A stretch of DNA of 64,000 nt, from NCBI GenBank assembly GCA_047528285.1, contig CP180022.1:558001-622000 (forward strand), read 5' to 3'. Below are positions 54,351-64,000 of this stretch, piece after piece; position 1 is the first letter of the stretch; every line of letters starts with the position of its first letter. The position numbers were made by a program, and so were the translations under genes. The stretch is from G047528285 sp047528285. Lineage in GTDB: Bacteria; Pseudomonadota; Gammaproteobacteria; Enterobacterales; Enterobacteriaceae. The notes under the pieces were generated by a model. That model saw nothing but the letters and a program-made list of their open reading frames with translations. It did not search any database and was not told the DNA's origin.

Positions 54351-56587
54351 TACAAACCTTTTTGGTCAATCTTTATATCCATCGGTTCGCTTTATCTACT
54401 TAATCTTTCCAGCGAAAGAAATATTTAACACCCCATTTAGTTGAGGCGCATTAAGGATTTTTTATTAAAACATAAGAAATAACGACTGAACATAGAAAAT
54501 ACTGAACTTTTTATAGTTTTCTGAAAATTTAAAGAAATGATTCAATATTAATTTTTCTGCATAACTGCATATTTCTAATAAACCCTAAGAAGTACAAAAA
54601 GAAGGATAAACACAACAATTAAATCACTTTATATTTTCTACACCATCATGATTTTACAAAAGAAACAGGCAACACAATAAAACCAAAAAACTCAAAAACC
54701 CCAGTAAGGTTAAAAAGGAAGCAATAGTAGAAATATACCCCTCGCCCGTGCCAACCATAAACCGTACGAAAATCTGTATAAATATGAATAAAGTATTGCA
54801 GGATAAGGATCCTTTACGCCGTGCAGGCGTAAAACTAATTATTTTCAATATGAAGGCTCAGTAAAATTTTTAAACGGAAATAGTTAAAAATGTTTTTTTC
54901 GAATAAACACCAAATCATATAATAAATTAGCCCGCCGCTTATTGATAAAGCCCCATGATGAGAAGAAAAATCACATTAATCTTGATCCTCTTGACTATCA
55001 GAGATAGATGATTAGTATCATGGTATTGATTAATACAAGTGAGCTTTCCTGAAAGAAAAGTTTACCTATTATCTTTAGATCTCGTCTAATAAAATAAAAT
55101 CAAAAGCAAAAACATTAATTTAGATACCAAACTAAAAAGTTTTTTAAATAAAGTCTGAGATTGTAATAAAATAGACCTCCTGACCTAAATACCATTAGGT
55201 GATGCAAATGCTCTATTCAGTATTTATTCACAGAATATTCTCCAATGATAAACAAATCAATCATAGCTATTACCTTACTTATTTGCGCATCTTAATTACG
55301 CAGATTAAGATTCCTCCAAGAGGTATTAAAAACTAAAATATACCAATTAAAGTGAATTTTTGAACAAAAAATTTTTTGGATTATTAGATCAAATAAGCAT
55401 GATTATTTTAACATATTGTATCCATAAAGAGAGTGGGGGTTAATTTCCACTAAACAACTTATAACAAACCCTTTCAGAAACCCATGTTTCTGATAAAATG
55501 GATGAATAAAGAAGAAATAGTCCCTACATAAATGAATAAAAATTCTTCGGAACTCTATGAGTGAAATTTCATCAAAAAAATTTATCTATAATCACAAGTT
55601 TTTATAATGAAAGATATTTCTTTTTATTCTTATAGAACCTTTCTGGGCTTTGCAACTAGATTTTTAAACCGATAGAAATCTTGCTATGTAAACAAAATCA
55701 TACACGAATTAGTAAGTGATAAAAAATTGTTATCATCAACATAAAAATGTTGACACACAGTGAAACATCCATTCAGTTATTTATAAATTCAAACTTTTAA
55801 GTCTTTTCTGAAGGTAAATAAAATTCAGCTCGGAGTCTCCCTAAACAACGCTGACAACGTTCATATCAATAAAAATAGACGGCTCTAAAATAAGCCCAGT
55901 AGAATTTATCGCTCGGCAATATTATTTTATACACAAGATTTTTTTGGTTTTAATAAACCAACCATACTGAAAAATTAGAAAAAGTATTTCCTAATGGCAC
56001 TTATGATGGTTATTACTATCATTATGATCTATTAAAAATGAAAATAAAACCTCTCATCTCACCAAAAAATGCTAATACAATATTGCAAAAGAGTTACCAT
56101 AAATACACGGTAACCAAATCGTTATAAGTTATCTATTGAGCAATAATTTAAAATATCTGAAAAATGATTAATACTTTTCCTCTCAGCAGATAAAAATATT
56201 TGTATATTATGTAAAATATTTCCAAGTATCATTTTAGTCTGAGTGATACTATAATTCAAATTATCTGATATGACGACAATAATATATTCGATTAATTCAA
56301 TAATCTTTAAAAATCTAGAATAAAATTCTAATCAACCAAAAATCGCTTTGGTTCTATTTATTTAACAAAACTTATTACAGGTTGAATCTTAACTTGACTT
56401 AAAGGCTATAAAAATGAGAAAAAAGTATTCCAATAACTATTCCTATTTCTTTTCCTAAAAAGCATTCGAGAAGCGTCAAACAAATTTTTAATTATATATT
56501 TCGTTAAATCTTCAAAAAAACCGACTAATTAGATGCCTGATATTCTTCGGATTCTAAATTCATAGAATATTGATAGAAATTTAACGA
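54351..56587. other. 2.2 kb between accD and truA, with a dedA fossil
   Basis: The dedA fossil takes 54570-55180. The next 1.4 kb (55182-56587) shows no recognisable gene, although in E. coli dedA and truA are close neighbours, so this segment is either inserted DNA or decayed sequence of unknown origin. Confidence 0.6.
54570..55180 (-). pseudogene. dedA: dedA fossil (DedA family membrane protein)
   Basis: Nearly the whole gene can be followed on the minus strand across frameshifts: the old ribosome site AGGAGG (55181-55176), VYFITISDFI (DedA IYFLIDFIL), INVFAFDFILLDE (VYAILFLILFCET), FFQESSLVLI (FLPGDSLLFV), IKINVIFLLIM (LNVHMMVVLMLI), SGGLIYYMIWCLFEKNIF (VGDAVNYTIGRLFGEKLF), then FVRFMVGTGEGYIS..LLGFLSFLVLL (FAPFVAGMGHMSY..IGALLWVLLF) and LIVVFIL near the end. 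The place between truA and accD is the E. coli one. DedA proteins serve lipid-carrier recycling; another family member may be kept elsewhere. Confidence 0.8.
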
Positions 56588-57412
56588 TCACTCTTCCAAA
56601 AACAATGGTCCAGGCGACAACTGAGGCAAGGAAAAACGTGACGGATAATCTACCTCCACCAGATAAAGCCCCTCCACTTGAGCAGTGGGGCTAGCCTGCT
56701 TTCTGTCACAGCACATTAGCAATTCAGCAATCCAGTTTTCTTGACGATTACCGCATCCAACCTCTAAAAGACTACCGACAATATTACGAACCATATGATG
56801 AACAAAAGCATTCGCTTTAATATCTATCACTACATACCTACCCCTGCGCACAACATGTAAATGGTGCACATTACGCCAAGGAGTGCGCGATTGACATGCC
56901 AGGGCACGAAAAGAAGAAAAATTGTTTTCGCCCACCAAACATTGACCAGCACGCATCATCGACGCCACATCAAGCGGACGATAATAGTGGGTCAACCCAC
57001 GTCTAAGCAACGCCGGGCGAAGAAAATGGTTATAAATAATATAGCGATAACGCCTTGCAGTAGCGCTAAACCGTGCATGAAAATCATCAGCTATCGACAT
57101 CACCCAGCGCACTGCAATATCCGTTGGTAGATTGGCATTAACACCGGTCGTCCAGGCAACTGTCGTCCGGCGCGCTTGGGTAACAAAATGGATTACCTGT
57201 CCAGTAGCGTGCACGCCTGCATCGGTTCGACCAGCACAATAAACTTCAATAGGCTCATTGGCAATAGTTGACAATGCATGCTCAATGTATCCTTGCACAC
57301 TCGAAACTTCTCGCTGACGCTGCCAGCCATGATACGCACTGCCGTCATATTCAATTCCGAGAGCTAACTTCATCGCACCGTTATTATAAGTTGATGTTTT
57401 CGTGCTTATCAT
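56588..57412 (-). CDS. truA: tRNA pseudouridine(38-40) synthase TruA
   Basis: Converts uridines 38, 39 and 40 of the anticodon stem-loop to pseudouridine in many tRNAs. It has 274 residues from the ATG at 57412 (E. coli 270). The catalytic Asp is in CAGRTDAGVH (residue 64), and IEYDGSAYHGWQRQ, NANLPTDIAVRWV, DDFHARFSATARRYRYIIYN and KANAFVHHMVRNIVGSL are intact. A TTG three codons upstream is in frame but less likely; a shorter start at the next Met (MKLALG) is also possible. It begins where the usg fossil ends, preserving the usg-truA junction of E. coli. The ribosome site is weak. Confidence 0.95.
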   Translation of the reverse strand: MISTKTSTYNNGAMKLALGIEYDGSAYHGWQRQREVSSVQGYIEHALSTIANEPIEVYCAGRTDAGVHATGQVIHFVTQARRTTVAWTTGVNANLPTDIAVRWVMSIADDFHARFSATARRYRYIIYNHFLRPALLRRGLTHYYRPLDVASMMRAGQCLVGENNFSSFRALACQSRTPWRNVHHLHVVRRGRYVVIDIKANAFVHHMVRNIVGSLLEVGCGNRQENWIAELLMCCDRKQASPTAQVEGLYLVEVDYPSRFSLPQLSPGPLFLEE

Positions 57413-58215
57413 ACGGTGCAATGTCGGCTATCTATTTTTCGAAGTGAGCTCTTACTATCGCAGCACACAACCAACCAAAAATTCAGAAGAACTGGCATAT
57501 CATAATGCTTATCTAGGCAGCCAAGATTTAAATAGATATTCCTCTCAGCAGTTTCCATAATTATGTTATTATTCAGCACGTCACTCAAAGTTATCTCCTT
57601 GCTTTCTGTTATGATGCTTCGCGCGCATCTATCCCAAAAAACACCCACGGATCCCCCGCAATGTTACTAAAAATTTCTACTAGAAGAACCTAATAACCAT
57701 AGAATATCGCTATCCTCTGCTATACAGAGTTAAAACCGATAGTAATCCTTCATTGGCCAAATTTTGCGCATTACATCCGCCAAGAGTACTTAATTACATA
57801 CCATGCAAGAATTTTTCAGAAATGCAGGCAATATAACAAGCTATTAATAAAACTTAACACGGGGAAAACTTTTATTTTTAGCGAGCAACCTATCCAAACA
57901 AGATAGCAAGACAGCCATTCCCTGATTCAATATCCTTCGTCGCCCAACTACAAACTAATGAGAAGATCAGACTATCTAACTTATAAATAAATTACATATG
58001 CAAGATCCACAAAAATCTTCACCTGAAATGATTATTAACAAATCAGAACAACTCCCAGATCTAAAGCACAAATAAAGTACTGAAATCAAAAACTAAAAAA
58101 TAACGTCAAATTGCATAATAAGGGGATGCAATAATATAACGTATTCACTCTCGTGGCAGTTTCCGGCGTCGATAAGATTAAAGACGCCTTTCTCGCAAAA
58201 GCAAGGTGTTTCAAG
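57413..58215 (-). pseudogene. usg: usg fossil (aspartate-semialdehyde dehydrogenase-like protein)
   Basis: Minus-strand readings directly upstream of truA follow E. coli Usg. From 5' to 3': VFNLIDAGN..EYVILLHP (58190-58130; Usg CLVIDSSGL..DVPLVVPE), FQVKIFVDLA (about 58025-57995; AQGKKAVDALA), ADVMRKIW (about 57780-57757; VDEVRKIL), ITLSDV and LNLGCLDKHYDMPVLLNFWLV (57530-57470; [21 protein letters not shown]). Stops and shifts interrupt it. The first 80 or so codons are missing: the fossil runs straight into the pdxB fossil at about 58215. Confidence 0.75.
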
Positions 58216-58527
58216 CCCCGATACGCATTAAAACATGAAAAATACACTATATACTACCCTAATAAGTTTACGGGCCAGGCCAAAAAAACTAATATCAGTC
58301 CACATCCGCTCATTATCATCTACATGATAAATGTTAGCACTCACAAGTGTACCAGCTAATTTTATCCATATTTCATCAAACAAAGCACTGTTGACAGATC
58401 AAAATAAACACACAAAGCGAGGACACAGTAATATCCACGCCTTTCTACCTTCTGTATGTTCTTCAACAAAAAACAACCGAACGATGCCTCGATATCGAGC
58501 ATATTCTTTACCCACTAAAATTTTATA
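58216..58527 (-). pseudogene. pdxB: pdxB fossil, N-terminal fragment
   Basis: Erythronate-4-phosphate dehydrogenase of vitamin B6 synthesis, only the first third left. Read on the minus strand: KILVGKEYARYR (PdxB MKILVDENMPYAR; the start codon is now TAT), SVNSALFDEIWIKLAGTLVS..YHVDD (SVTKVNESLLAGKPIKFVGTATAGTDHVDE) and IRVVYSVFF (IAVVEYVFS). At about 58215 it passes into the usg fossil; some 260 codons of pdxB and the start of usg have been deleted together. The place and strand match E. coli pdxB-usg-truA. Confidence 0.75.
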
Positions 58528-61385
58528 TCGAGATCTAACTAGCTCTATATCTTTTCACAGAGTTAAATAAAAAATATTTACCACGGAATGTTTAAAAAAA
58601 CTAAGCTTATATATATTATATTCTAGCATTATTACACTTGAGGCAGAAATAATTCTGCTAACATAGTTTATGATTTATGCTTATGAACTAAAAAAATACT
58701 GAACAATATAAAAGCTCTGATGTATAAATATATTTTGCAATACTTTATATTACTTTACAACATAATCTGATCCTAACCATTAACGGGGTTAATTTTATCT
58801 AAACTTTATATACTACATGCTAATTAAACAACAGATTATTCTTATAAAACCTCTATACATAGCATTATAAAATCTGGTTAATCCATAACAATTAATCTGC
58901 GCTATTACTTAATCTATATGCCGTTTTAAAAAATAAAATATCAATTATAGAAAACTTAATACATTGATTATAATGCTTGTATATTATTAGATATCGTTAA
59001 GTAACTGTTTTAAAGTGATCATAAAAATATAGTCGCCCGCAAATAATACAGGAAGTAATATTAATTATATGTTCAAAAGTAGTTTTATGCCTAATTCAGC
59101 CACCATCATTCCTAATGAAATATATATCTTTTAACAGTGAAAAATAGAAATAATGGCCGTGAACACTATAAGCAAATATCTTATCTGAACATTTTAAATA
59201 TATAAGTTCTTGATAAATAATATTTATGGAATACATAAAATAATAATTTTTCAACTCATAAAAATCAAGTAAAGCAAGAATCTTTTTTATTTTTGTTGTA
59301 TATTAAATTGGAAATCTATATATCTTTTATAGCGTGCATTAAAACAAAAAAATACTAAATACACTTATGTATATCATAGATATATAAAGAAAAAATTTAT
59401 CTGGCATATACAAGGATTCATCGCTACAATATTCTTCTTTATGCAGAGTAAAGAAGGATACAGTATTTGAATGGGAAGATAACAATAGGAAATAAATACT
59501 ATTTTTTCTTATATCTTTACTACATGCAATAACTATACAGATTCTAACGGATCTATGAACCGAAAATATCACAGCATATATTTAATTATCTTACATCAGA
59601 AAACATTTTTAAAATGGACAATCGCAGAAAGATCTTTCAATTAAACTATATGTTTATTTAAAAAATTAGTTTTCGTTAAAGATTTATATAAATATCAGTC
59701 GATATTTTAGATGATTTTTTTTGAATTGGAAAGTTATATTTTATCTAAAAAACATAAAACACTAAAATTATCATCCGCTGATTATAAGCCACTTTCTTAT
59801 TGGTAACCTTCCATCTGGTTTACTTAATAAACAGAAGAAATGTTATCTAATAATTAAGATGAAAGAAACAATCGAAAAAATAAACAGCTGCAAAAAAATT
59901 AATATCATTAAACCGTACAGTTGTTAACGATATATCTCTTTATTAAATAAATAAAAAATGATCAATATATCACTAAGGATCAGTATGAGAAATAATTCAA
60001 TACTCTGTGATATTCCGAAAAATTAGTTCAGTTAAATACTTTGAGATCATCATAATATCCATATCCTTAACCTACTTTATCATATGATTTATACAGATTT
60101 AGATAACAATACAGAAATGTTAAAAATACAAACACAGAATTTAAACATCTCAGCTACTACTCAGAAATAAAATTTCACTTTTTTAAAGAAAATATACTAA
60201 TATTTGAAATTTACTTTACAAAAAATATAGTTACTTCCATAAAACTGATATGTCAAAATATTGCGCATAATTAATATATTAGTAAGATTAAAAGATTTAT
60301 TTTCCTTATAAAATCATCTTGATAGTCAATAGTATAATAAATACTTTTTTCCAAAAATTTCCTGATTTTTGGTAAGTTTAATTTATCTAATGTGGAAAAT
60401 TAACTGTATCTAGAAGTTACTGAAGAGAGATAAATCAGAAAAAGATTCTGTCATGCGGTATACTGTTTGCTTATATTTATCAGTATCATGTACACCATTT
60501 TAAATGTTTATTTGTTTTAATTAAACATGCTAATAACTGATATATTAATAATCCAAGATTTAATTTTATTACATATTAGTGTTTTTATTCTAATAAAACT
60601 ATCTTTGATATCTTATTATTAGAGAAAATATGGATACCGTATTAATAATAATATCAATTATAAAATAAAGTTAAAACTTCTAAGCTATGAAAAAATGAAT
60701 AATACATATTTTTATTTGGACTAGTCTTTATGACCATACTTACATAATAAAATAATTCGTTTCCGTCTTTTTGACGATATTATTTCATACTTATATGGAA
60801 ATTATAAACTAATCCTGCCATATATTTAAAAATCACTCTGATTATTAGTAAGTGCACACTTTTAATTTGTTATAAGGGCTAAATATTAAAACAAGATTAT
60901 GATATAATTTATTGAATAACTAAAAAATTCGATTTAATTAAAAAATTAATATTTATAATCTTAATGTTCTTGCTATAAGAAAGAATTTTAAAAAAGCATT
61001 ATAAGTATGATGTAATGCACAAGATTCATCAAGCAGATATCATGTAATAAAGCATATCTTTAAAATTAACATTTTAACAACAATCAATATCTCAAAAAAA
61101 ATAACTTATCACACACGGTATTTGTTATCACTGATTCAATTATATTTCTCTTAAAATATTTTTAATCAGCGGTTATCTGAATTTTTATACTCATATGATC
61201 TATCCATGTAAATTAGATGGTGTGGTGATCTAAAAAACTAAACAAAATTTCGCTGTGTAAATTTTACATTGTATCTGCATTGTATAAAATTATCATTCTC
61301 GGCGTATTCGTTATAAATCTTTATTTATTATTAAATTAAAACAAAAACATTTATTATAAACATGTCTACTGCACACTATAAAATT

Positions 61386-61411
61386 AATAGTGAAAGTATT
61401 CACTATTTTTA
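61386..61411 (+). terminator. Orphan terminator-like hairpin
   Basis: AATAGTGAA pairs with TTCACTATT around AGTA and is followed by TTTA on the plus strand. mnmC or flk, both plus-strand in E. coli, would once have ended near here. No gene precedes it now. Confidence 0.35.
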
Positions 61412-62404
61412 TCGTAATATGACAGATATATCACATTTTACAAAAAATATTTTTCATATTTAATGAGTCCTTTTACCATTAAACATATATAGTTTTAAAT
61501 TTTGTGTTAAATATAGATACCATGGTCTTATTCATTACCACTGGTAATTTTAGTCGTAATTATGATTTGTTTATCATGTATATCATCTATTTTAGAAATT
61601 TATTCTAGCAAAAATTAAATTTTGCTGCTATTTTTGCAATAAATCTTAGAAGATTTTATGTTATTAAATTCAAAATAAAACACATAACGTAATATTTGTT
61701 ATTATAAATATTTAAAATATTTCATCTGTATTTTCACTATAAAGAAAAATCAAGATGGTACATGATAAACAATCATCACTATGGTAAATAAAAAGTTCTG
61801 GATACGGAAATATCAAACGAATATTTAATATTCGCCTAAATACTATACTGATACATAAAAATATAACAAAAGAAGATTGATCAAAACATAAGCGCCTGAC
61901 ACTAAATTATCTTATTCTGAAAAATGAAAAATGATTTATATATATAAGAAAAGACCACTATTAATTATAATTTTATGCTGTTAATAACAGAAGAAAAATT
62001 CTGTTAAACTCAAAAAATCATCTATGGTCAGCGAAAGAATAAAACCAACAAATAAACCAGAAAAATTTAAATTTACACATCCATATAAAAAACTATCTTT
62101 TGAAACTATTTGCTTTAATAATCAAACTTATACATATAAATGTCATTTATTGCATAATAATTACTAAACATTTTTAAAAAATATTTAGTACTAGAAAAAT
62201 GCAATAGCGCAATATTTTAATCTTTACTTATCAGTATGATAAAAACTGATGCTATTGAAAATAGTATATATATCCCTATCGACAGTAATAACTGTATTGT
62301 TAAATACTCTGATACTGAAATCGAAATACAAAACAAAAAATATCATTATCTGGAACAATACCTCTTTGGTATATTCGATATCATTGTATAATTAAATTTC
62401 AATA

Positions 62405-62435
62405 AAAATATAAAATATAAAATATAAAATATAAA
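62405..62435. repeat. Seven-base tandem repeat
   Basis: AAAATAT is repeated four times in a row, followed by AAA. It is a simple AT microsatellite-like tract, likely from replication slippage. Confidence 0.75.
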
Positions 62436-62597
62436 TCGTCATTTCAGTTAACTTTTAAAGTTTAATCATGAAATTATTTCACATTCCTCCCCTGCTACAT
62501 CATCTATCTATAGATAATTCTTTTATACTCAGTTTTTCGTTAGTGCTATAAAATTATACATGAGACCATGCTTGAATGAAAAAAGCATACGAGTAAT

Positions 62598-62639
62598 TTA
62601 TAACGATATATGCTGACTTTCACGCATATATCGTTATAA
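62598..62639. repeat. 16-bp perfect inverted repeat
   Basis: TTATAACGATATATGC (62598-62613) is the exact reverse complement of 62624-62639 around a 10-base loop. It lies about 590 bases beyond the fabB stop with no gene nearby. The arms are GC-poor but uninterrupted. Confidence 0.75.
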
Positions 62640-63185
62640 TCATATTTAGCTTATTGACGCTAATCGTTTTATTTTCAAGAAAATCTCGTGTGTTTTTGTA
62701 GTTAAAAAGATTAATTTTTATGTGTTGACTAGATCTCTCCACTATAAGCTAAAATAGACGATGGTACATACTATGTTAGTTATTTATAGACGTAAGACTT
62801 CATGAGAAAAAAGAATCTAGAAATTTCATCGATGAATATATAAAATTATACTATAAAAAACATATAAATTTACAAACAAGTCAACGCTCAAACTCCTTTT
62901 CTGAGTTAAACATAATTTGCTTAATTAGTAGTTTTTATATAACGCAAAAAGAATAAAATCAAATAAAAAAGAAAGATCGCACTATACAAAAAATGGTTTT
63001 TTATTCTTTATGATACTCAGCTCATAATGTAATCAAAAACTTCAGTATTATGCTAAATACTGACTTTATTTTCCTGATAAAGAAACGATAAAAAACATAA
63101 AAACAAACCTTATTACTATTTTAAACACTACAGATATCACTAGAACAACGTTAGTAAGCATGGTTAAAGGAATATAAACTACAGC

Positions 63186-63225
63186 AAAAATGGTTTCCAA
63201 AAAGATTTTTTATTACCCTGGAAAC
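63186..63225 (-). terminator. fabB: fabB intrinsic terminator
   Basis: Six bases past the fabB stop, GTTTCCA (63225-63219 on the minus strand) pairs with TGGAAAC (63199-63193). An inner A/T stem lies in the loop and CATTTTTGC follows. Shape and position fit a Rho-independent terminator. Confidence 0.6.
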
Positions 63226-63230
63226 GGAAC

Positions 63231-64000
63231 TTAACGATATTTTCGCATCACAAGCGTTGCATTAGTGCCGCCAAAACCAAAGCTATTACTCATAACCGTA
63301 ATCAATTTGCGTTTTGTCAGCTTGGTAATGAGGTTCATACCTTCCGCTTGCGGATCAAGTTCTTCGATATTGATGCTAGGTGCAATAAAACCGTGTTCAA
63401 GCATAAGCAAAGTAAAAATCACCTCATGCACCCCTGCTGCACCCAGCGAATGACCTGTCATCGTTTTTGTGGAAGAGAAGGCGGGATGCTGGTTTCCAAA
63501 GGTTTCGCGAATCGCCCAAAGCTCTTTCACATCACCAACCACCGTAGAGGTACCATGAACATTAAGATAATCCACTGGGGTATCCACATCTTTCAGCGCC
63601 ATTTTCATACAACGGATTGCACCTTCACCGGATGGAGCAACCATATCTGATCCGTCAGAAGTTGCACCGTAACCGATGATTTCAGCATAAATATGAGCAC
63701 CGCGAACCAAGGCATGTTCTAGCTCTTCTACAACCACAATCCCGCCGCCACCAGCAATTACAAAGCCGTCGCGGTTGATATCATAGGTACGCGAAGCTTT
63801 CTCTGGTGTTTCGTTATAATGAGTAGACAACGCACCCATAGCATCAAATTCACAGGCCATTTCCCAGCACAACTCTTCACCACCACCAGCGAAAATAACA
63901 TCCTGTTTGCCAAATTGAATCATTTCCACCGCATTACCGATACAGTGCGCAGAAGTTGAACAGGCAGAGCTAATAGAATAGTTTACTCCGCGGATTTTAA
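63231..64000 (-). CDS. fabB: 3-oxoacyl-[acyl-carrier-protein] synthase I (3' part, runs off the window)
   Basis: Elongating condensing enzyme of fatty acid synthesis, needed also for unsaturated fatty acids. The reading stays open to the right edge, giving the last 255 or so residues of about 405. The catalytic Cys lies in SISSACSTSAH near the edge, and the two His are in NVHGTSTVVGD and MTGHSLGAAG; the C-terminus is NSFGFGGTNATLVMRKYR. The internal Met at 63929 is not the start. It is the fatty acid partner of AccB/C/D in this window. Its place after the pdxB-usg-truA fossils agrees with E. coli order. Confidence 0.97.
   Translation of the reverse strand, partial: KIRGVNYSISSACSTSAHCIGNAVEMIQFGKQDVIFAGGGEELCWEMACEFDAMGALSTHYNETPEKASRTYDINRDGFVIAGGGGIVVVEELEHALVRGAHIYAEIIGYGATSDGSDMVAPSGEGAIRCMKMALKDVDTPVDYLNVHGTSTVVGDVKELWAIRETFGNQHPAFSSTKTMTGHSLGAAGVHEVIFTLLMLEHGFIAPSINIEELDPQAEGMNLITKLTKRKLITVMSNSFGFGGTNATLVMRKYR

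Larger units (their letters stand above)
58528..63230. other. 4.7 kb desert between the pdxB fossil and fabB
   Basis: E. coli has flk and mnmC here; neither was recognised. The stretch is extremely AT-rich and open readings are chance-like. It holds a 9-bp hairpin followed by T residues (61386-61411), a 7-base tandem repeat (62405-62435), a 16-bp perfect inverted repeat (62598-62639) and the fabB terminator. Confidence 0.6.

Noticed and set aside
1..64000. tRNA, rRNA, CRISPR, IS or prophage
   Set aside because: No T-loop-like sequences, regular spaced repeats, transposase motifs or phage genes were seen by eye; a tRNA scan would be decisive.

Overview
The window looks like a chromosome segment of a gammaproteobacterial (Enterobacterales) insect endosymbiont in mid-decay. 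About 28 intact housekeeping genes cover roughly 42% of the 64 kb, and the rest is very AT-rich and mostly non-coding. The intact proteins look close to Serratia/Yersinia/E. coli orthologues, usually to within a few residues of the E. coli length. The type II dehydroquinase gene aroQ sits in front of accBC as in Serratia and Yersinia, unlike E. coli K-12. The best guess, from general knowledge and not from a search, is a Serratia symbiotica-like aphid co-symbiont of the low-coding-density type (as in Cinara cedri). I saw no tRNA, rRNA, IS element, phage or CRISPR array.

Layout: 1-9.5 kb holds tktA, hemF and a GabP-type permease, all minus. 9.5-20.6 kb is desert with an adhP-like pseudogene (10.8-11.9 kb) and sppA. 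20.6-25.5 kb holds folK-pcnB and hemG-trkH. 26.7-30.8 kb holds the plus-strand run aroQ-accB-accC-yhdT-panF. 30.8-37.2 kb is a 6.4 kb desert. 37.2-41.6 kb holds rpmG-rpmB (minus), coaBC-dut (plus) and pyrE (minus), the E. coli order with radC and slmA gone. 44.4-47.9 kb holds ackA-pta. 48.5-57.4 kb holds ubiX, purF, cvpA, dedD, folC, accD and truA, the E. coli purF-truA cluster. 63.2 kb to the right edge holds the 3' part of fabB.

The retained functions fit a host-restricted symbiont: fatty-acid initiation and elongation (accB, accC, accD, fabB), haem synthesis (hemF, hemG), folate (folK, folC), CoA (panF uptake, coaBC), purine and pyrimidine synthesis (purF, pyrE, dut), shikimate (aroQ), ubiquinone cofactor (ubiX), acetate/acetyl-P (ackA, pta), potassium and amino-acid uptake (trkH, gabP-like), RNA processing (pcnB, truA) and ribosomal proteins L28 and L33.

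The gene deserts are not blank. Reading them by eye against the gene order expected from E. coli/Serratia reveals fossils: dedA, usg and the N-terminus of pdxB (joined by a deletion), an adhP-like gene, and weaker remains of radC, yfbV, dksA and prmA. A probable rplB (ribosomal L2) fossil between dut and pyrE is not expected there by synteny. Other points are a conserved AUU start on pcnB, a GTG start on pyrE, several long perfect inverted repeats in gene-free DNA, and a small GC-rich repeat family. I found no convincing new multi-gene system; the interest here is in decay and in orphan structures left behind.
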